A DNA stretch of 64,000 bases. Origin: Streptomyces sp. P9-A4. Lineage in GTDB: Bacteria > Actinomycetota > Actinomycetes > Streptomycetales > Streptomycetaceae. Under the pieces are notes generated by a model. That model searched no databases. It was given only the letters and a program-made list of their open reading frames with translations, and was not told where the DNA came from. The stretch covers positions 496,001-560,000 of the forward strand of contig NZ_JAZIFY010000001.1 in assembly GCF_036634195.1 (NCBI RefSeq), written 5' to 3'. This document shows, piece by piece, positions 17,330 through 25,493 of this stretch (position 1 is the stretch's first letter; every line of letters begins with the position of its first letter). The translations under genes were made by a program, and so were the position numbers.

Positions 17330-18361
17330 TTGGCAGTGCGCAGCGATCCCATCGAGCGGCTGCTGGGTGACGCGGCCCGCTCGGGTGTGTACCCGGGCGC
17401 CGCGTGGGCCGTGGGTGACGCCCGCGGCACCCTGTCGGACGGCGCCGTCGGACTCCTCGACCCGGCGCGGCCCGGGGAGCCGATGCGCCCCGACACCCTG
17501 TTCGACGTCGCGAGCCTCACCAAGATCCTCGCCGTGTGGGCCGTGACCGGGACCCTCGTGGACGCCGGGAAGCTCGACCTCGCGGCGCCGCTCGGCTCCT
17601 ACTGGCCCGAGGCGGCGGGGCGTCCCCTCGCCGGGGTCACGGCGCACCACCTCCTCACCCACACCGCGGGCCTGCCGCTCCGCGCCAACCTCCGGCACCT
17701 GTACGGCTCCGATCCGCAGGACGTCAGGGACGGCGTCCTCGCGGAGCCGCTGCGGCACCGGCCGGGGGAAGCCGTCGCGTACACCGACCGGGCGGCGCTG
17801 GTCCTCGGCTACCTCGCCGAACACCTCACCCGCACCCCGCTCCCCCGGCTCGCCGGGGAACGCGTCTGGGCGCCGCTCGCCATGCCGGAGACCCGGTACG
17901 GTCCGCTGCCCGCGGCGATCAGGGAGCGGTGCGCGCCCACCGAGTACGACGAGGGGACCGGCGCCCCGCTCCAAGGCACCGTCCACGACTTCTCGGCCCG
18001 GCTGCTCGGCGGGGCCTGCGGGATCGCCGGGGTCTTCACCACCACCGCGGACATCGGCGGGTTCCTGCGCCATCTGCTCGCCCCCGTGCCCGGCACCTTC
18101 TCCGCCGGCTGGACCGCCGACTCGCTCCGGGTCCGCACCGGTGAACTCGACCCGCCGCGCGGGCTGTTCTGGCACCCGGCACCGGGCACGGATCCGGCGG
18201 ACGGCGTGTGGGCGCACTTCGGCTTCACCGGTACGGGGATGTGGGTGTCACCGGCCCGCGGGCGGTGGGCGGTCCTGCTCACCAACCGGCTCCGCCTCAC
18301 CCGTGACCCGGGCCCGCTGGCCCGGGTCAGGGACGTCTTCCGGGCGCTGGCCTTCCCCTGA
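17330..18361 (+). CDS. Serine hydrolase of the beta-lactamase/penicillin-binding (class C) family
   Basis: A 343-residue protein with the SxxK catalytic motif S62-L-T-K65 (LFDVASLTKIL), the VTAHHLLTHTAGLP segment shared by EstB/AmpC-type esterases, a tyrosine motif at Y151 (AYTDRAALVLGY, where YxN is usual, so the Asn is replaced by Asp) and a C-terminal HFGFTGTGMWVSP block in place of KTG. No signal peptide is seen, so it is probably a cytosolic esterase or amidase rather than a beta-lactamase. The TTG at 17330 has GGAGG at 17319-17323 with ideal spacing; a GTG two codons later is the alternative. It converges on the AfsR-like gene. Confidence 0.85.
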   Translation: MAVRSDPIERLLGDAARSGVYPGAAWAVGDARGTLSDGAVGLLDPARPGEPMRPDTLFDVASLTKILAVWAVTGTLVDAGKLDLAAPLGSYWPEAAGRPLAGVTAHHLLTHTAGLPLRANLRHLYGSDPQDVRDGVLAEPLRHRPGEAVAYTDRAALVLGYLAEHLTRTPLPRLAGERVWAPLAMPETRYGPLPAAIRERCAPTEYDEGTGAPLQGTVHDFSARLLGGACGIAGVFTTTADIGGFLRHLLAPVPGTFSAGWTADSLRVRTGELDPPRGLFWHPAPGTDPADGVWAHFGFTGTGMWVSPARGRWAVLLTNRLRLTRDPGPLARVRDVFRALAFP

Positions 18362-18411
18362 CCGCCGGAGCCGGCCGCCTTCGTCCTCCGCGTCCCGGTC
18401 GTCCCAGGGAC

Positions 18412-18442
18412 GTCCCGGGCATTCCCGGGTGCCGTCCGGGAC
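18412..18442. terminator. Inverted repeat between convergent genes
   Basis: GTCCCGG and CCGGGAC pair as a 7-bp stem; the loop itself contains a CCCGGG repeat. It lies in the 114-base gap between the convergent serine hydrolase and AfsR-like genes and is a plausible shared terminator, though alternative pairings exist. Confidence 0.3.
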
Positions 18443-18475
18443 GGCCGTGGACGGCCCCCGCGCCGGGCCGGGTTG

Positions 18476-21460
18476 CTACGTTCCTGCGGGAAGGGCCTCC
18501 AGGCCTTCGAGGCTCTCCGTAATCCGCTTGGCCAGGTTGTGCTCCCGGGCCAGCCGAAGGCAGTTCTCCCAGGTCTCGCGGGCGGCCTCCCACTCGGCGA
18601 AGTGGTGGTGGGCGCGGGCGGTGAAGACCAGGCAGTCGGCGGTCCCGCCGACGTCGTTCATCCGGTGCCGGATGCCGAGCGCCTCCGCGAGGGCGGCGAA
18701 GGCCTCGTCGCGGTGCCCCAGACCACGGAGGATGTCGCCGTACTTGGTGAGAGAGGTGGCCAGGAACAGCCAGTGGCCGTCCGTGCGCAGCAGCTCGATC
18801 ACACTGAGGAAGTCAGCCGCCGCCCCTTCGAGATCGCCGAGCAGCTGCCGGGCGTCCGCGATCCGGCTGAGGACGAGGGCCTCGCCCCGGCTGCTGCCGC
18901 GCTCCCGGGGGAGGTCGCGTTCGGCCTTCCGGTAGAGGTCGCGGGAGAGTTCGGCGTGGGAGAGCGCCCGTTCGGCGTCCTCGATCTGGGCGTAGAGGGA
19001 CGACATGTTGCCGAGGATGGACGCCTGGGCCAGTACGTCCCCGCGCTCGGTGAACAGCTCCAGGGCGATACGGAGGTGGTCGAGGCAGGCCTCGTTGCGG
19101 AAGGCCATGCCGTGGGCGACGGCCATGCGCCGGTGCAGCCAGGCCTGGCCCAGCGTGTCGCCGTGGGCGCGGGCGATGTCCATGGCCTGCCCGAGGCAGG
19201 TGTCCCACTCGGCCGTCCACCAGTGCGTACCGGCGTAGCCGAAGAGTCCGACGGCGAGCCGCCAGGCCAGGTCGGAGCGGCCCAGTTCCCCGGCGCGGGT
19301 CAGGGCGTCCTGGATGGCGGGGAGTTCCTTGGCGGTCCAGCGGATCGCCTCGTCGTCGTCGGCGAACTCGGGCAGGGCCAGGGCCGTCCCGGTCTGTCCG
19401 TCGAGGGGTGGCGGGGACTGCGTCTCGCGGGTGGCCACGCTCGAGGCGGTGGCGAGGGCCGTGGCGTACCAGGAGAGCAGGCGCAGGACGGCCGTGGTGC
19501 GTTCGGCCTCGGTGTCCTCCTCGTCGCCCCGGTGCCACGCGTACTCGCCGAGGAGGTCGTGGAGCACGTACCGGTCGGGTTCGGGGGTGAGGACGAGATG
19601 GGCGTCGGCCAGGACGTCGAGCACGGCGGCGGCGCGGCCCTCGGTGATGTCGAGCAGCGCGGCGGCGGACTGGGGGGTGACCTGGTGGCCGGACCAGTTC
19701 CGGCCGAGGAGCCGGAAGGCGCGGGCGCCCTCGCGTTCCAGGGGCTGGTCGCTGTCCCGCATGGCCACGTAGCTCATGGCGAAGGTCCGCTGGACGTCGA
19801 AGTCGCCCATGGCGAGGGTCTCCAGCCGGCCCCGGTGCGGGGTGAGGCGCTTCGCGAGGAGCGCGAGGGGCCAGGAGGGGCGGGAGGCGAGCCGGCCGCC
19901 GACGATGTGGAGGGCGAGCGGCAGGCCGCCGCAGGCGTCCATGATGTCGGCCAGCGCCTCGGGCTCCTGCCCCACGCGCTCGGCGCCGGCGAGCCGGGCG
20001 AGGAGGGCGTGCTGGTCCTGGGCGGCCAGCGGGTCGAGCGGGACCGTGACGGCGCCCGGCAGGTCGGCGAGCAGCTGGCGGCTGGTGATCAGTGCGGCGC
20101 TGGGCCCGCCGGCGGGGAGCAGGGGCGCGACGTGGGCGGCGCTGCGCGCGTTGTCGAGGACGAGCAGGACCCGGCGCTCGGCGAGCGCGGCGCGGAAGAG
20201 GAGGGCGCGGTCGTCGGTGTCCTCGGGCAGGGTGTCGTGGCGCACCCCGAGGTCCGAGAGGAAGCGGGCGAGCAGTTCGTTGGCCGTCCGCGCGCCGTCG
20301 ACGCAGTAGCCGCGCAGGTCGGCGTAGAGGGCGCCGTCGGGGAACGCCTCACGGACGCGGTGGGCCACGTGGACGGCGAGGGCGGTCTTGCCGATGCCGC
20401 CCATGCCGGAGACGACGACGGGCCGGACACGAGCGGGCGCCTCCGGCTCTCCGCCGACGCCGGACGAACCGCCGGTGCCGTACGTACCCCCGGTTGTGGC
20501 CGGGCTCCCGGGCCCGGAGACACCATCGGTCCCGTACGCACCCCCACCGCCCCCCTCGTCCCGCGCCTCCGGCGCGCCGAGCAGCGCCCGTACCCTCGCG
20601 ACCTCGGCCGTACGGCCCGTGAAGGTGTCGCCCTCGCACGGCAGCTGGAAGGGCGGGCGCGGTGCGGCGGTGCGTGCCTGGGCGCGCGGGCGGGGGCCCG
20701 GGTCCCCGGCGAGGACCTCTTCGTGGGCCCGCTGGACGGCGACGCTCGGTTCGGTGCCGAGTTCGTCGACGAGGCTCCGGCGCAGCCGGTGGTAGACGGC
20801 GAAGGCCTCGGCCTGGCGGCCGGACCGGTGCAGGGCGAGCATCAGCCGCTGGTGGAAGCCCTCGCGCAGCGGGTGCTCGGCGGCGAGGGTGCTGAGCGGG
20901 GCGACGGCGTCGTGGTGCCGCCCCAGGCACAGTTCCGCGTCGAAGCTCCACTCCAGGGCCTGGAGGCGGGCCTCCGCGAGCTGGTGGACGCGGAGCAGGG
21001 GCCCCTCGGCCTCGGCGAAGGGGGCGAGGTCGGCGAGGGGTGTGCCGCGCCACAGGCCCATGGCGAGCGCGACCTCGCGGCGGACGCCCTCCCACTCCTC
21101 CCGCCGGTGCGCGAGCTGTACGGCCCTGACGTGGCCCTCGAAGACGTCGGCGTCGAGTTCGCCCTCGTGGACGAGCAGCTGGTAGCCGGGGGCGACGGTG
21201 CGCAGGCGTTCCTCGGGACCCCGGTCGACGGCGGCGAGGGTGCGCCGCAGCCGGGTGAGGTGGTTGGCGAGGGCGGCGTCGGCGCTGGCGGGGACGGAGG
21301 CGCCCCAGAGGGCCTCCTTGAGGGCGTCCCGGGAGACGGTGCGGTTGGCCTGGAGGAGGAGCGCCGCGAGGAGCACCCGGACCTTGGGGCCCGGCACCGG
21401 TCGCAGCTCCGTCCCGTCGTGGACGACGAGCGACCCGAGCAGCCCGAACTTCACCACCAT
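18476..21460 (-). CDS. AfsR/SARP-family regulator with BTAD, NB-ARC and TPR domains
   Basis: A 994-residue regulator. Residues 1-95 are an OmpR-like winged helix (FGLLGSLVVHDG, KVRVLLAALLLQANRTVSRDALKEALWG, LANHLTRLRRTL). Residues ~97-245 are the bacterial transcriptional activation domain (DVFEGHVRAV ... AEHPLREGFHQRLMLALHRSGRQAEAF). After a Gly/Pro linker comes an NB-ARC ATPase with P-loop GMGGIGKTA (K358), RVLLVLDNAR as Walker B and GLPLALHIVGGRL. Residues ~600-994 are TPR-like helical repeats. Known: such proteins switch on secondary metabolism after ATP binding and, in AfsR, phosphorylation. No obvious biosynthetic cluster is adjacent; it faces the GAPDH gene across 139 bases. Confidence 0.93.
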   Translation of the reverse strand: MVVKFGLLGSLVVHDGTELRPVPGPKVRVLLAALLLQANRTVSRDALKEALWGASVPASADAALANHLTRLRRTLAAVDRGPEERLRTVAPGYQLLVHEGELDADVFEGHVRAVQLAHRREEWEGVRREVALAMGLWRGTPLADLAPFAEAEGPLLRVHQLAEARLQALEWSFDAELCLGRHHDAVAPLSTLAAEHPLREGFHQRLMLALHRSGRQAEAFAVYHRLRRSLVDELGTEPSVAVQRAHEEVLAGDPGPRPRAQARTAAPRPPFQLPCEGDTFTGRTAEVARVRALLGAPEARDEGGGGGAYGTDGVSGPGSPATTGGTYGTGGSSGVGGEPEAPARVRPVVVSGMGGIGKTALAVHVAHRVREAFPDGALYADLRGYCVDGARTANELLARFLSDLGVRHDTLPEDTDDRALLFRAALAERRVLLVLDNARSAAHVAPLLPAGGPSAALITSRQLLADLPGAVTVPLDPLAAQDQHALLARLAGAERVGQEPEALADIMDACGGLPLALHIVGGRLASRPSWPLALLAKRLTPHRGRLETLAMGDFDVQRTFAMSYVAMRDSDQPLEREGARAFRLLGRNWSGHQVTPQSAAALLDITEGRAAAVLDVLADAHLVLTPEPDRYVLHDLLGEYAWHRGDEEDTEAERTTAVLRLLSWYATALATASSVATRETQSPPPLDGQTGTALALPEFADDDEAIRWTAKELPAIQDALTRAGELGRSDLAWRLAVGLFGYAGTHWWTAEWDTCLGQAMDIARAHGDTLGQAWLHRRMAVAHGMAFRNEACLDHLRIALELFTERGDVLAQASILGNMSSLYAQIEDAERALSHAELSRDLYRKAERDLPRERGSSRGEALVLSRIADARQLLGDLEGAAADFLSVIELLRTDGHWLFLATSLTKYGDILRGLGHRDEAFAALAEALGIRHRMNDVGGTADCLVFTARAHHHFAEWEAARETWENCLRLAREHNLAKRITESLEGLEALPAGT

Positions 21461-21537
21461 GCCCCCGCATCAAGGTAGGCGGGCCCGCCCGCCTACCGGC
21501 GGTTCCCGACGGGTCCCATCGTACGGTTCGGCACCCC

Positions 21538-21568
21538 TTGATTGATCAAACCGGCCGCGGGTTACCAT
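21538..21568 (+). promoter_or_regulatory. Probable promoter of the GAPDH gene
   Basis: The region upstream of the GAPDH start is unusually AT-rich. TTGATT/TTGATC boxes at 21538-21547 precede a TACCAT -10-like box at 21563-21568; spacing is 15 or 19 bases depending on which -35 is used, so neither is ideal. The TGATCA core is palindromic and could be a binding site. Confidence 0.3.
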
Positions 21569-21599
21569 ATGAGCGCCGCCTAGCTCGAAAGATAATCTT

Positions 21600-23045
21600 G
21601 TGACTGTCAATGACGACTCGTTCACCAGTTGGAAGAACCGCGAGGAGATCGCGGAGTCGATGATCCCGATCATCGGGAAGCTGCACCGGGAGCAGGACGT
21701 CACCGTCCTGGTCCACAGCCGCTCCCTGGTGAACAAGTCGGTGGTCAGCATCCTCAAGACCCACCGGTTCGCCCGGCAGATCGACGGCGAGGAGCTCTCG
21801 GTCACCGAGACGCTCCCGTTCCTCCAGACGCTCACGACCCTCGACCTCGGCCCGTGCCAGATCGACATCGGTGTGCTGGCCGCCGACTACAAGACCGACA
21901 GCCGCGGCCTGACGGTCGAGGCGTTCACCGCCGAGGCCGTGGCCGGCGCCACCGGCGAGAACAAGGTCGAGCGCCGTGACGGCCGCGACGTCGTCCTCTA
22001 CGGCTTCGGCCGCATCGGCCGCCTCGTCGCCCGCCTCCTCATCGAGAAGGCCGGCTCGGGCAACGGTCTGCGCCTGCGCGCGATCGTCGTGCGCGGCGGC
22101 GGCGACCAGGACCTGGTGAAGCGCGCCTCGCTGCTGCGCCGCGACTCGATCCACGGCCAGTTCCAGGGCACGATCACCGTCGACGAGACGAACAGCACCA
22201 TCGTCGCCAACGGCAACACGATCAAGGTGATCTACGCCAACGACCCCTCCGAGGTCGACTACACGGCGTACGGCATCGAGAACGCCATCCTGATCGACAA
22301 CACCGGCAAGTGGCGCGACCGCGAGGGCCTTTCGAAGCACCTGCGCCCCGGCATCGACAAGGTCGTCCTGACCGCGCCCGGCAAGGGTGACGTGCCGAAC
22401 ATCGTGCACGGCGTCAACCACGACACGATCAAGCCGGACGAGCAGATCCTGTCCTGCGCCTCCTGCACCACGAACGCGATCGTCCCGCCGCTGAAGGCGA
22501 TGGACGACGAGTACGGCGTGCTGCGCGGCCACGTGGAGACGGTCCACTCGTTCACGAACGACCAGAACCTCCTGGACAACTACCACAAGGCCGACCGCCG
22601 CGGCCGTTCCGCGCCGCTCAACATGGTGATCACCGAGACCGGTGCCGCCTCGGCCGTCGCGAAGGCGCTGCCGGAGCTCAAGGCCCCGATCACCGGCAGC
22701 TCGATCCGCGTCCCCGTCCCGGACGTCTCGATCGCGATCCTGAGCCTGCGGCTGGGCCGCGAGACCACCCGCGAAGAGGTACTGGAGTACCTGCGCGACG
22801 TCTCGCTGCACTCGCCGTTGAAGCGTCAGATCGACTTCACCACGGCCCCCGACGCCGTCTCGATGGACTTCGTGGGCTCGCGTCACGCGTCGATCGTCGA
22901 CGCCGGCGCGACCAAGGTCGACGGCGACAACGCGATCCTCTACCTGTGGTACGACAACGAGTTCGGCTACTCGTGCCAGGTCATCCGCGTGGTCCAGCAC
23001 GTGTCCGGCGTGGAGTACCCGACCTTCCCGTCCCCGGCGGTCTGA
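21600..23045 (+). CDS. Glyceraldehyde-3-phosphate dehydrogenase with ~125-residue N-terminal extension
   Basis: A 481-residue protein, about 140 longer than standard GAPDH. Residues 1-125 (SWKNREEIAESMIPIIGKL..., KTHRFARQIDGEELS) are an extra domain typical of the long GAPDH paralogue of actinobacteria and some other bacteria. The dehydrogenase part starts at VVLYGFGRIGRLVARLL (NAD(P)-binding GFGRIGR). The catalytic cysteine is C289 in SCASCTTN, and the C-terminus has LYLWYDNEFGYSCQVIRV. It interconverts glyceraldehyde-3-phosphate and 1,3-bisphosphoglycerate. The start is GTG 21600. It is the second-GAPDH type rather than the gap-pgk-tpi operon enzyme, since pgk and tpi are not adjacent. Confidence 0.93.
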   Translation: MTVNDDSFTSWKNREEIAESMIPIIGKLHREQDVTVLVHSRSLVNKSVVSILKTHRFARQIDGEELSVTETLPFLQTLTTLDLGPCQIDIGVLAADYKTDSRGLTVEAFTAEAVAGATGENKVERRDGRDVVLYGFGRIGRLVARLLIEKAGSGNGLRLRAIVVRGGGDQDLVKRASLLRRDSIHGQFQGTITVDETNSTIVANGNTIKVIYANDPSEVDYTAYGIENAILIDNTGKWRDREGLSKHLRPGIDKVVLTAPGKGDVPNIVHGVNHDTIKPDEQILSCASCTTNAIVPPLKAMDDEYGVLRGHVETVHSFTNDQNLLDNYHKADRRGRSAPLNMVITETGAASAVAKALPELKAPITGSSIRVPVPDVSIAILSLRLGRETTREEVLEYLRDVSLHSPLKRQIDFTTAPDAVSMDFVGSRHASIVDAGATKVDGDNAILYLWYDNEFGYSCQVIRVVQHVSGVEYPTFPSPAV

Positions 23046-23153
23046 TCCCCACCCGTTCCACAGCACGACGGCGAATAGCCATTTCCGTGCACCCACGGCG
23101 ACGATGTGCTACAGTCAATAGCAGTTGCAGTCGTGGTTCCCAAAGAAACTTAC

Positions 23154-23188
23154 AAGTGCCTTTGACGATTCGACATCGTCAGGCACTT
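23154..23188 (+). promoter_or_regulatory. Stem-loop with T-rich tail upstream of the cold-shock gene
   Basis: AAGTGCCT pairs with AGGCACTT and, after a 2-base bulge, GACGAT pairs with ATCGTC around a TCGAC loop: 14 bp in all. TCTGTGTTTT follows directly. This is a textbook intrinsic-terminator shape, rare in Streptomyces. It lies 108 bases after the GAPDH stop and 101 bases before the cold-shock start. A TACAGT -10-like box at 23110-23115 would place it inside the cold-shock mRNA leader. It may be the GAPDH terminator, or an attenuator/temperature-responsive element of the csp gene. Confidence 0.55.
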
Positions 23189-23289
23189 TCTGTGTTTTCG
23201 GTGCAGTTTTCCGGACGGGGCAATCATCACGGCGACGCCGGGAGTCGCACAGTGCGGCTTCCAGGGCTACGCCCCGAAGGAGATTTGAC

Positions 23290-23493
23290 ATGGCTAACGG
23301 CACCGTGAAGTGGTTCAACGCTGAAAAGGGCTTCGGCTTCATCGAGCAGGAGGGTGGCGGCCCGGACGTCTTCGCCCACTACTCCAACATCGCCACCTCT
23401 GGCTTCCGTGAGCTCCAGGAAGGCCAGAAGGTGACCTTCGACGTCACGCAGGGCCAGAAGGGCCCGCAGGCGGAGAACATCCTCCCCGCCTGA
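23290..23493 (+). CDS. CspA-family cold-shock protein
   Basis: A 67-residue single cold-shock (OB-fold) domain: [19 protein letters not shown] with RNP1 KGFGFI at 13-18 and RNP2-like VFAHYS further on, ending in GPQAENI. Single-strand nucleic-acid chaperone and antiterminator family. The ATG at 23290 has AAGGAGA seven bases upstream, a near-perfect ribosome site. The long upstream region is AT-rich and structured. It is followed by a strong hairpin and then a DEAD-box helicase, a natural partner in cold adaptation. Confidence 0.97.
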   Translation: MANGTVKWFNAEKGFGFIEQEGGGPDVFAHYSNIATSGFRELQEGQKVTFDVTQGQKGPQAENILPA

Positions 23494-23515
23494 CGTTGAC
23501 ACGTCCGACGCAGCT

Positions 23516-23544
23516 GGGGCCCTCACCCGTGTGGTGAGGGCCCC
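23516..23544 (+). terminator. Terminator of the cold-shock gene
   Basis: GGGGCCCTCACC and GGTGAGGGCCCC form a perfect 12-bp stem around a CGTGT loop, 22 bases after the cold-shock stop codon. It should separate csp transcription from the downstream helicase. Confidence 0.85.
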
Positions 23545-23556
23545 GGCTCGTTGCAT

Positions 23557-23584
23557 TTCCAGGCATTATTCAGCACTTCCAGGC
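23557..23584 (+). repeat. Direct repeat TTCCAGGC, 20-base period
   Basis: TTCCAGGC occurs at 23557-23564 and 23577-23584, exactly two helical turns apart, in the AT-rich leader of the helicase gene. A related CTTCCAGGG sits in the csp leader near 23261. It could be an activator or operator site shared by the two genes; function not established. Confidence 0.35.
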
Positions 23585-23731
23585 TTGTTCACGGGCCGGA
23601 CACCAATTCCTCACCGTCGGTGTGGCCGGATCCGTACGCACCTGGCGTTCGGTACGTTCCAGAAATTCATGGGGCCGTCCGCGGCCGGTCGCGAATTCCT
23701 CGAAGCGCACCGTTTTCGAGGAAGGTCCCGT

Positions 23732-25132
23732 ATGAACACCACCCCCAGCACACCCGACGCCGCCGAGCCCGCCTCCGCCCCGAGCACTCCGGCCACCGGC
23801 TTCGCCGCGCTCGGTCTGCCGGCCGAGGTCCTCGCCGAGCTCACCCGGCTCGGGGTCGACGAGCCGTTCCCGATCCAGTCCGCGACCGTCCCCGACGCCC
23901 TCGCGGGCCGTGACGTCCTGGGACGCGGCCGGACCGGCTCCGGCAAGACCCTCGCCTTCGGGCTGCCCCTGCTCGTCCGCACCGCCGGGCGCCGCGCCGA
24001 GGCCCGCAAGCCCTTCGCGCTGGTCCTCGTCCCCACCCGTGAACTGGCCCAGCAGGTCACGGACGCGCTGGACCCCTTCGCCCGCGCCCTGAAGGTGCGC
24101 CTGGCCACCGTCGTCGGCGGCATGTCGATCGGCCGGCAGGCCACGGCCCTGCGCGACGGCGCCGAGGTCGTGATCGCCACCCCCGGCCGCCTGATGGACC
24201 TGGTCGAGCGCAAGGACTGCCGACTGGACCGGGTAGCCGTCACCGTCCTCGACGAGGCGGACCAGATGGCCGACATGGGCTTCATGCCCCAGGTCACCGA
24301 GATCATGGACCTGACGCGCCCCGGGGGCCAGCGGCTGCTGTTCTCCGCCACCCTCGACCGCAACGTCGACCTGCTCGTCGAGCGGTATCTGACGGACCCG
24401 GTCGTCCACTCGGTCGACCCCTCGTCCGCGACGGTCACCACGATGGACCACCACGTCCTCCTCGTGCACGGCGCCGACAAGTTCGCCACCGCCACGGAGA
24501 TCGCCGCCCGCGACGGGCGGGTCATCATGTTCCTGGCCACCAAGGCCTCGGTCGACCGCTTCACCAAGCACCTCCTCGGCAGCGGCGTCCGTGCCGCCGC
24601 GCTGCACGGCGGCAAGTCCCAGCCGCTGCGGACCCGCACCCTGGACCGCTTCCGGTCGGGCGAGGTCCCCGTCCTCGTCGCCACCAACGTGGCCGCGCGC
24701 GGCATCCACGTCGACGAGCTCGACCTCGTCGTCAACGTCGACCCGCCGGCCGACCACAAGGACTACGTCCACCGGGGCGGGCGCACCGCCCGCGCCGGCG
24801 AGTCCGGTGTCGTCGTCACCCTGGTGACCCCGGAGGAGCGGCGCGAGGTGGCCCGTCTGATGGCGGACGCCGGCATCCGTCCCCTTGAGACCCGGGTGCG
24901 CTCGGGCGAGGCGGAGTTGAGCCGCATCACCGGCGCCCGGACCCCCTCGGGCGTTCCCGTGGACGGCAGCGCACCCAGCAAGGAGGGCGTCAAGCGCGGC
25001 GGGGCGGCCTTCCGCGGCATGGGCACCGTCCCGGGCCGTCCCGGCCGTGCCAAGAACGAGTCCCGCCGGGCCGCCGAGGCCCGCAAGACCGCCGAGGCCC
25101 GCCAGGCCGCACGGATCCGCCGCGGCAAGTGA
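23732..25132 (+). CDS. DEAD-box ATP-dependent RNA helicase
   Basis: A 466-residue helicase with all core motifs: Q-motif PFPIQ near residue 46, Walker A GRGRTGSGKT at 64-73, PTRELAQQ, GG and TPGRLMDL, VLDEADQMADMGF (motif II), FSATLDR (III), VIMFLATKASVDR (IV), VLVATNVAARGIHVDELDLVVNVDPP (V) and YVHRGGRTARAG (VI). The C-terminal tail is Arg/Ala-rich (RRAAEARKTAEARQAARIRRGK) and probably binds RNA. The ATG at 23732 has GAGGAAGG upstream; the frame extends further but without a ribosome site. Adjacent to a cold-shock gene, it probably unwinds mRNA or rRNA structures at low temperature. Confidence 0.95.
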   Translation: MNTTPSTPDAAEPASAPSTPATGFAALGLPAEVLAELTRLGVDEPFPIQSATVPDALAGRDVLGRGRTGSGKTLAFGLPLLVRTAGRRAEARKPFALVLVPTRELAQQVTDALDPFARALKVRLATVVGGMSIGRQATALRDGAEVVIATPGRLMDLVERKDCRLDRVAVTVLDEADQMADMGFMPQVTEIMDLTRPGGQRLLFSATLDRNVDLLVERYLTDPVVHSVDPSSATVTTMDHHVLLVHGADKFATATEIAARDGRVIMFLATKASVDRFTKHLLGSGVRAAALHGGKSQPLRTRTLDRFRSGEVPVLVATNVAARGIHVDELDLVVNVDPPADHKDYVHRGGRTARAGESGVVVTLVTPEERREVARLMADAGIRPLETRVRSGEAELSRITGARTPSGVPVDGSAPSKEGVKRGGAAFRGMGTVPGRPGRAKNESRRAAEARKTAEARQAARIRRGK

Positions 25133-25493
25133 CCCCCTCTCGGCACCGGGCAGTTCGGCCTCGATGTGCGGGAGTCCGGCGAAGAAGCTGACGCCGTCGT
25201 AGTACACCCGCGCACGCCTCGGCCCGCCGGTCCGCTGATCGCGCCCCCGACGCACCCGGCGGCGAGCGCGGTGCCGGCCTCGGTCGCGACCGTCCGGCCG
25301 ACCGTCTCACCCAAGTGCCCCTCCCGGCTCGATGGGTCCCGGTAGACGTTCGGAGGCCATCGGCCGCATCCGGGACGAGGGGTTCTCCCACGGAGTGCCG
25401 GGGACGTCACCCCGACGGCGCACCTGCCGTGCGGGGACGTCCGGCTTCGTGGAGGGTGGCGGCATTCCGTCCGTCCCACGCGAGGTGTGTCCG
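25133..25493. other. 361-base gap; possible decayed gene on the - strand
   Basis: No intact gene. On the - strand two frames carry protein-like stretches that would join by a frameshift: LGETVGRTVATEAGTALAAG followed by CVGGAISGPAGR in one frame, then ARVYYDGVSFFAGLPHIEAE in another, ending near 25145. This may be a decayed or frame-disrupted small Gly/Ala-rich protein, or chance in GC-rich DNA. The region also serves as leader for the antiporter, whose ribosome site (CGAGGTG) is at its end. Confidence 0.3.

Noticed and set aside
23570..25255. Long - strand frame opposite the DEAD-box helicase
   Set aside because: Antisense shadow of a gene with all helicase motifs; its product has no recognisable domain except a short stretch near the 3' gap, noted separately.
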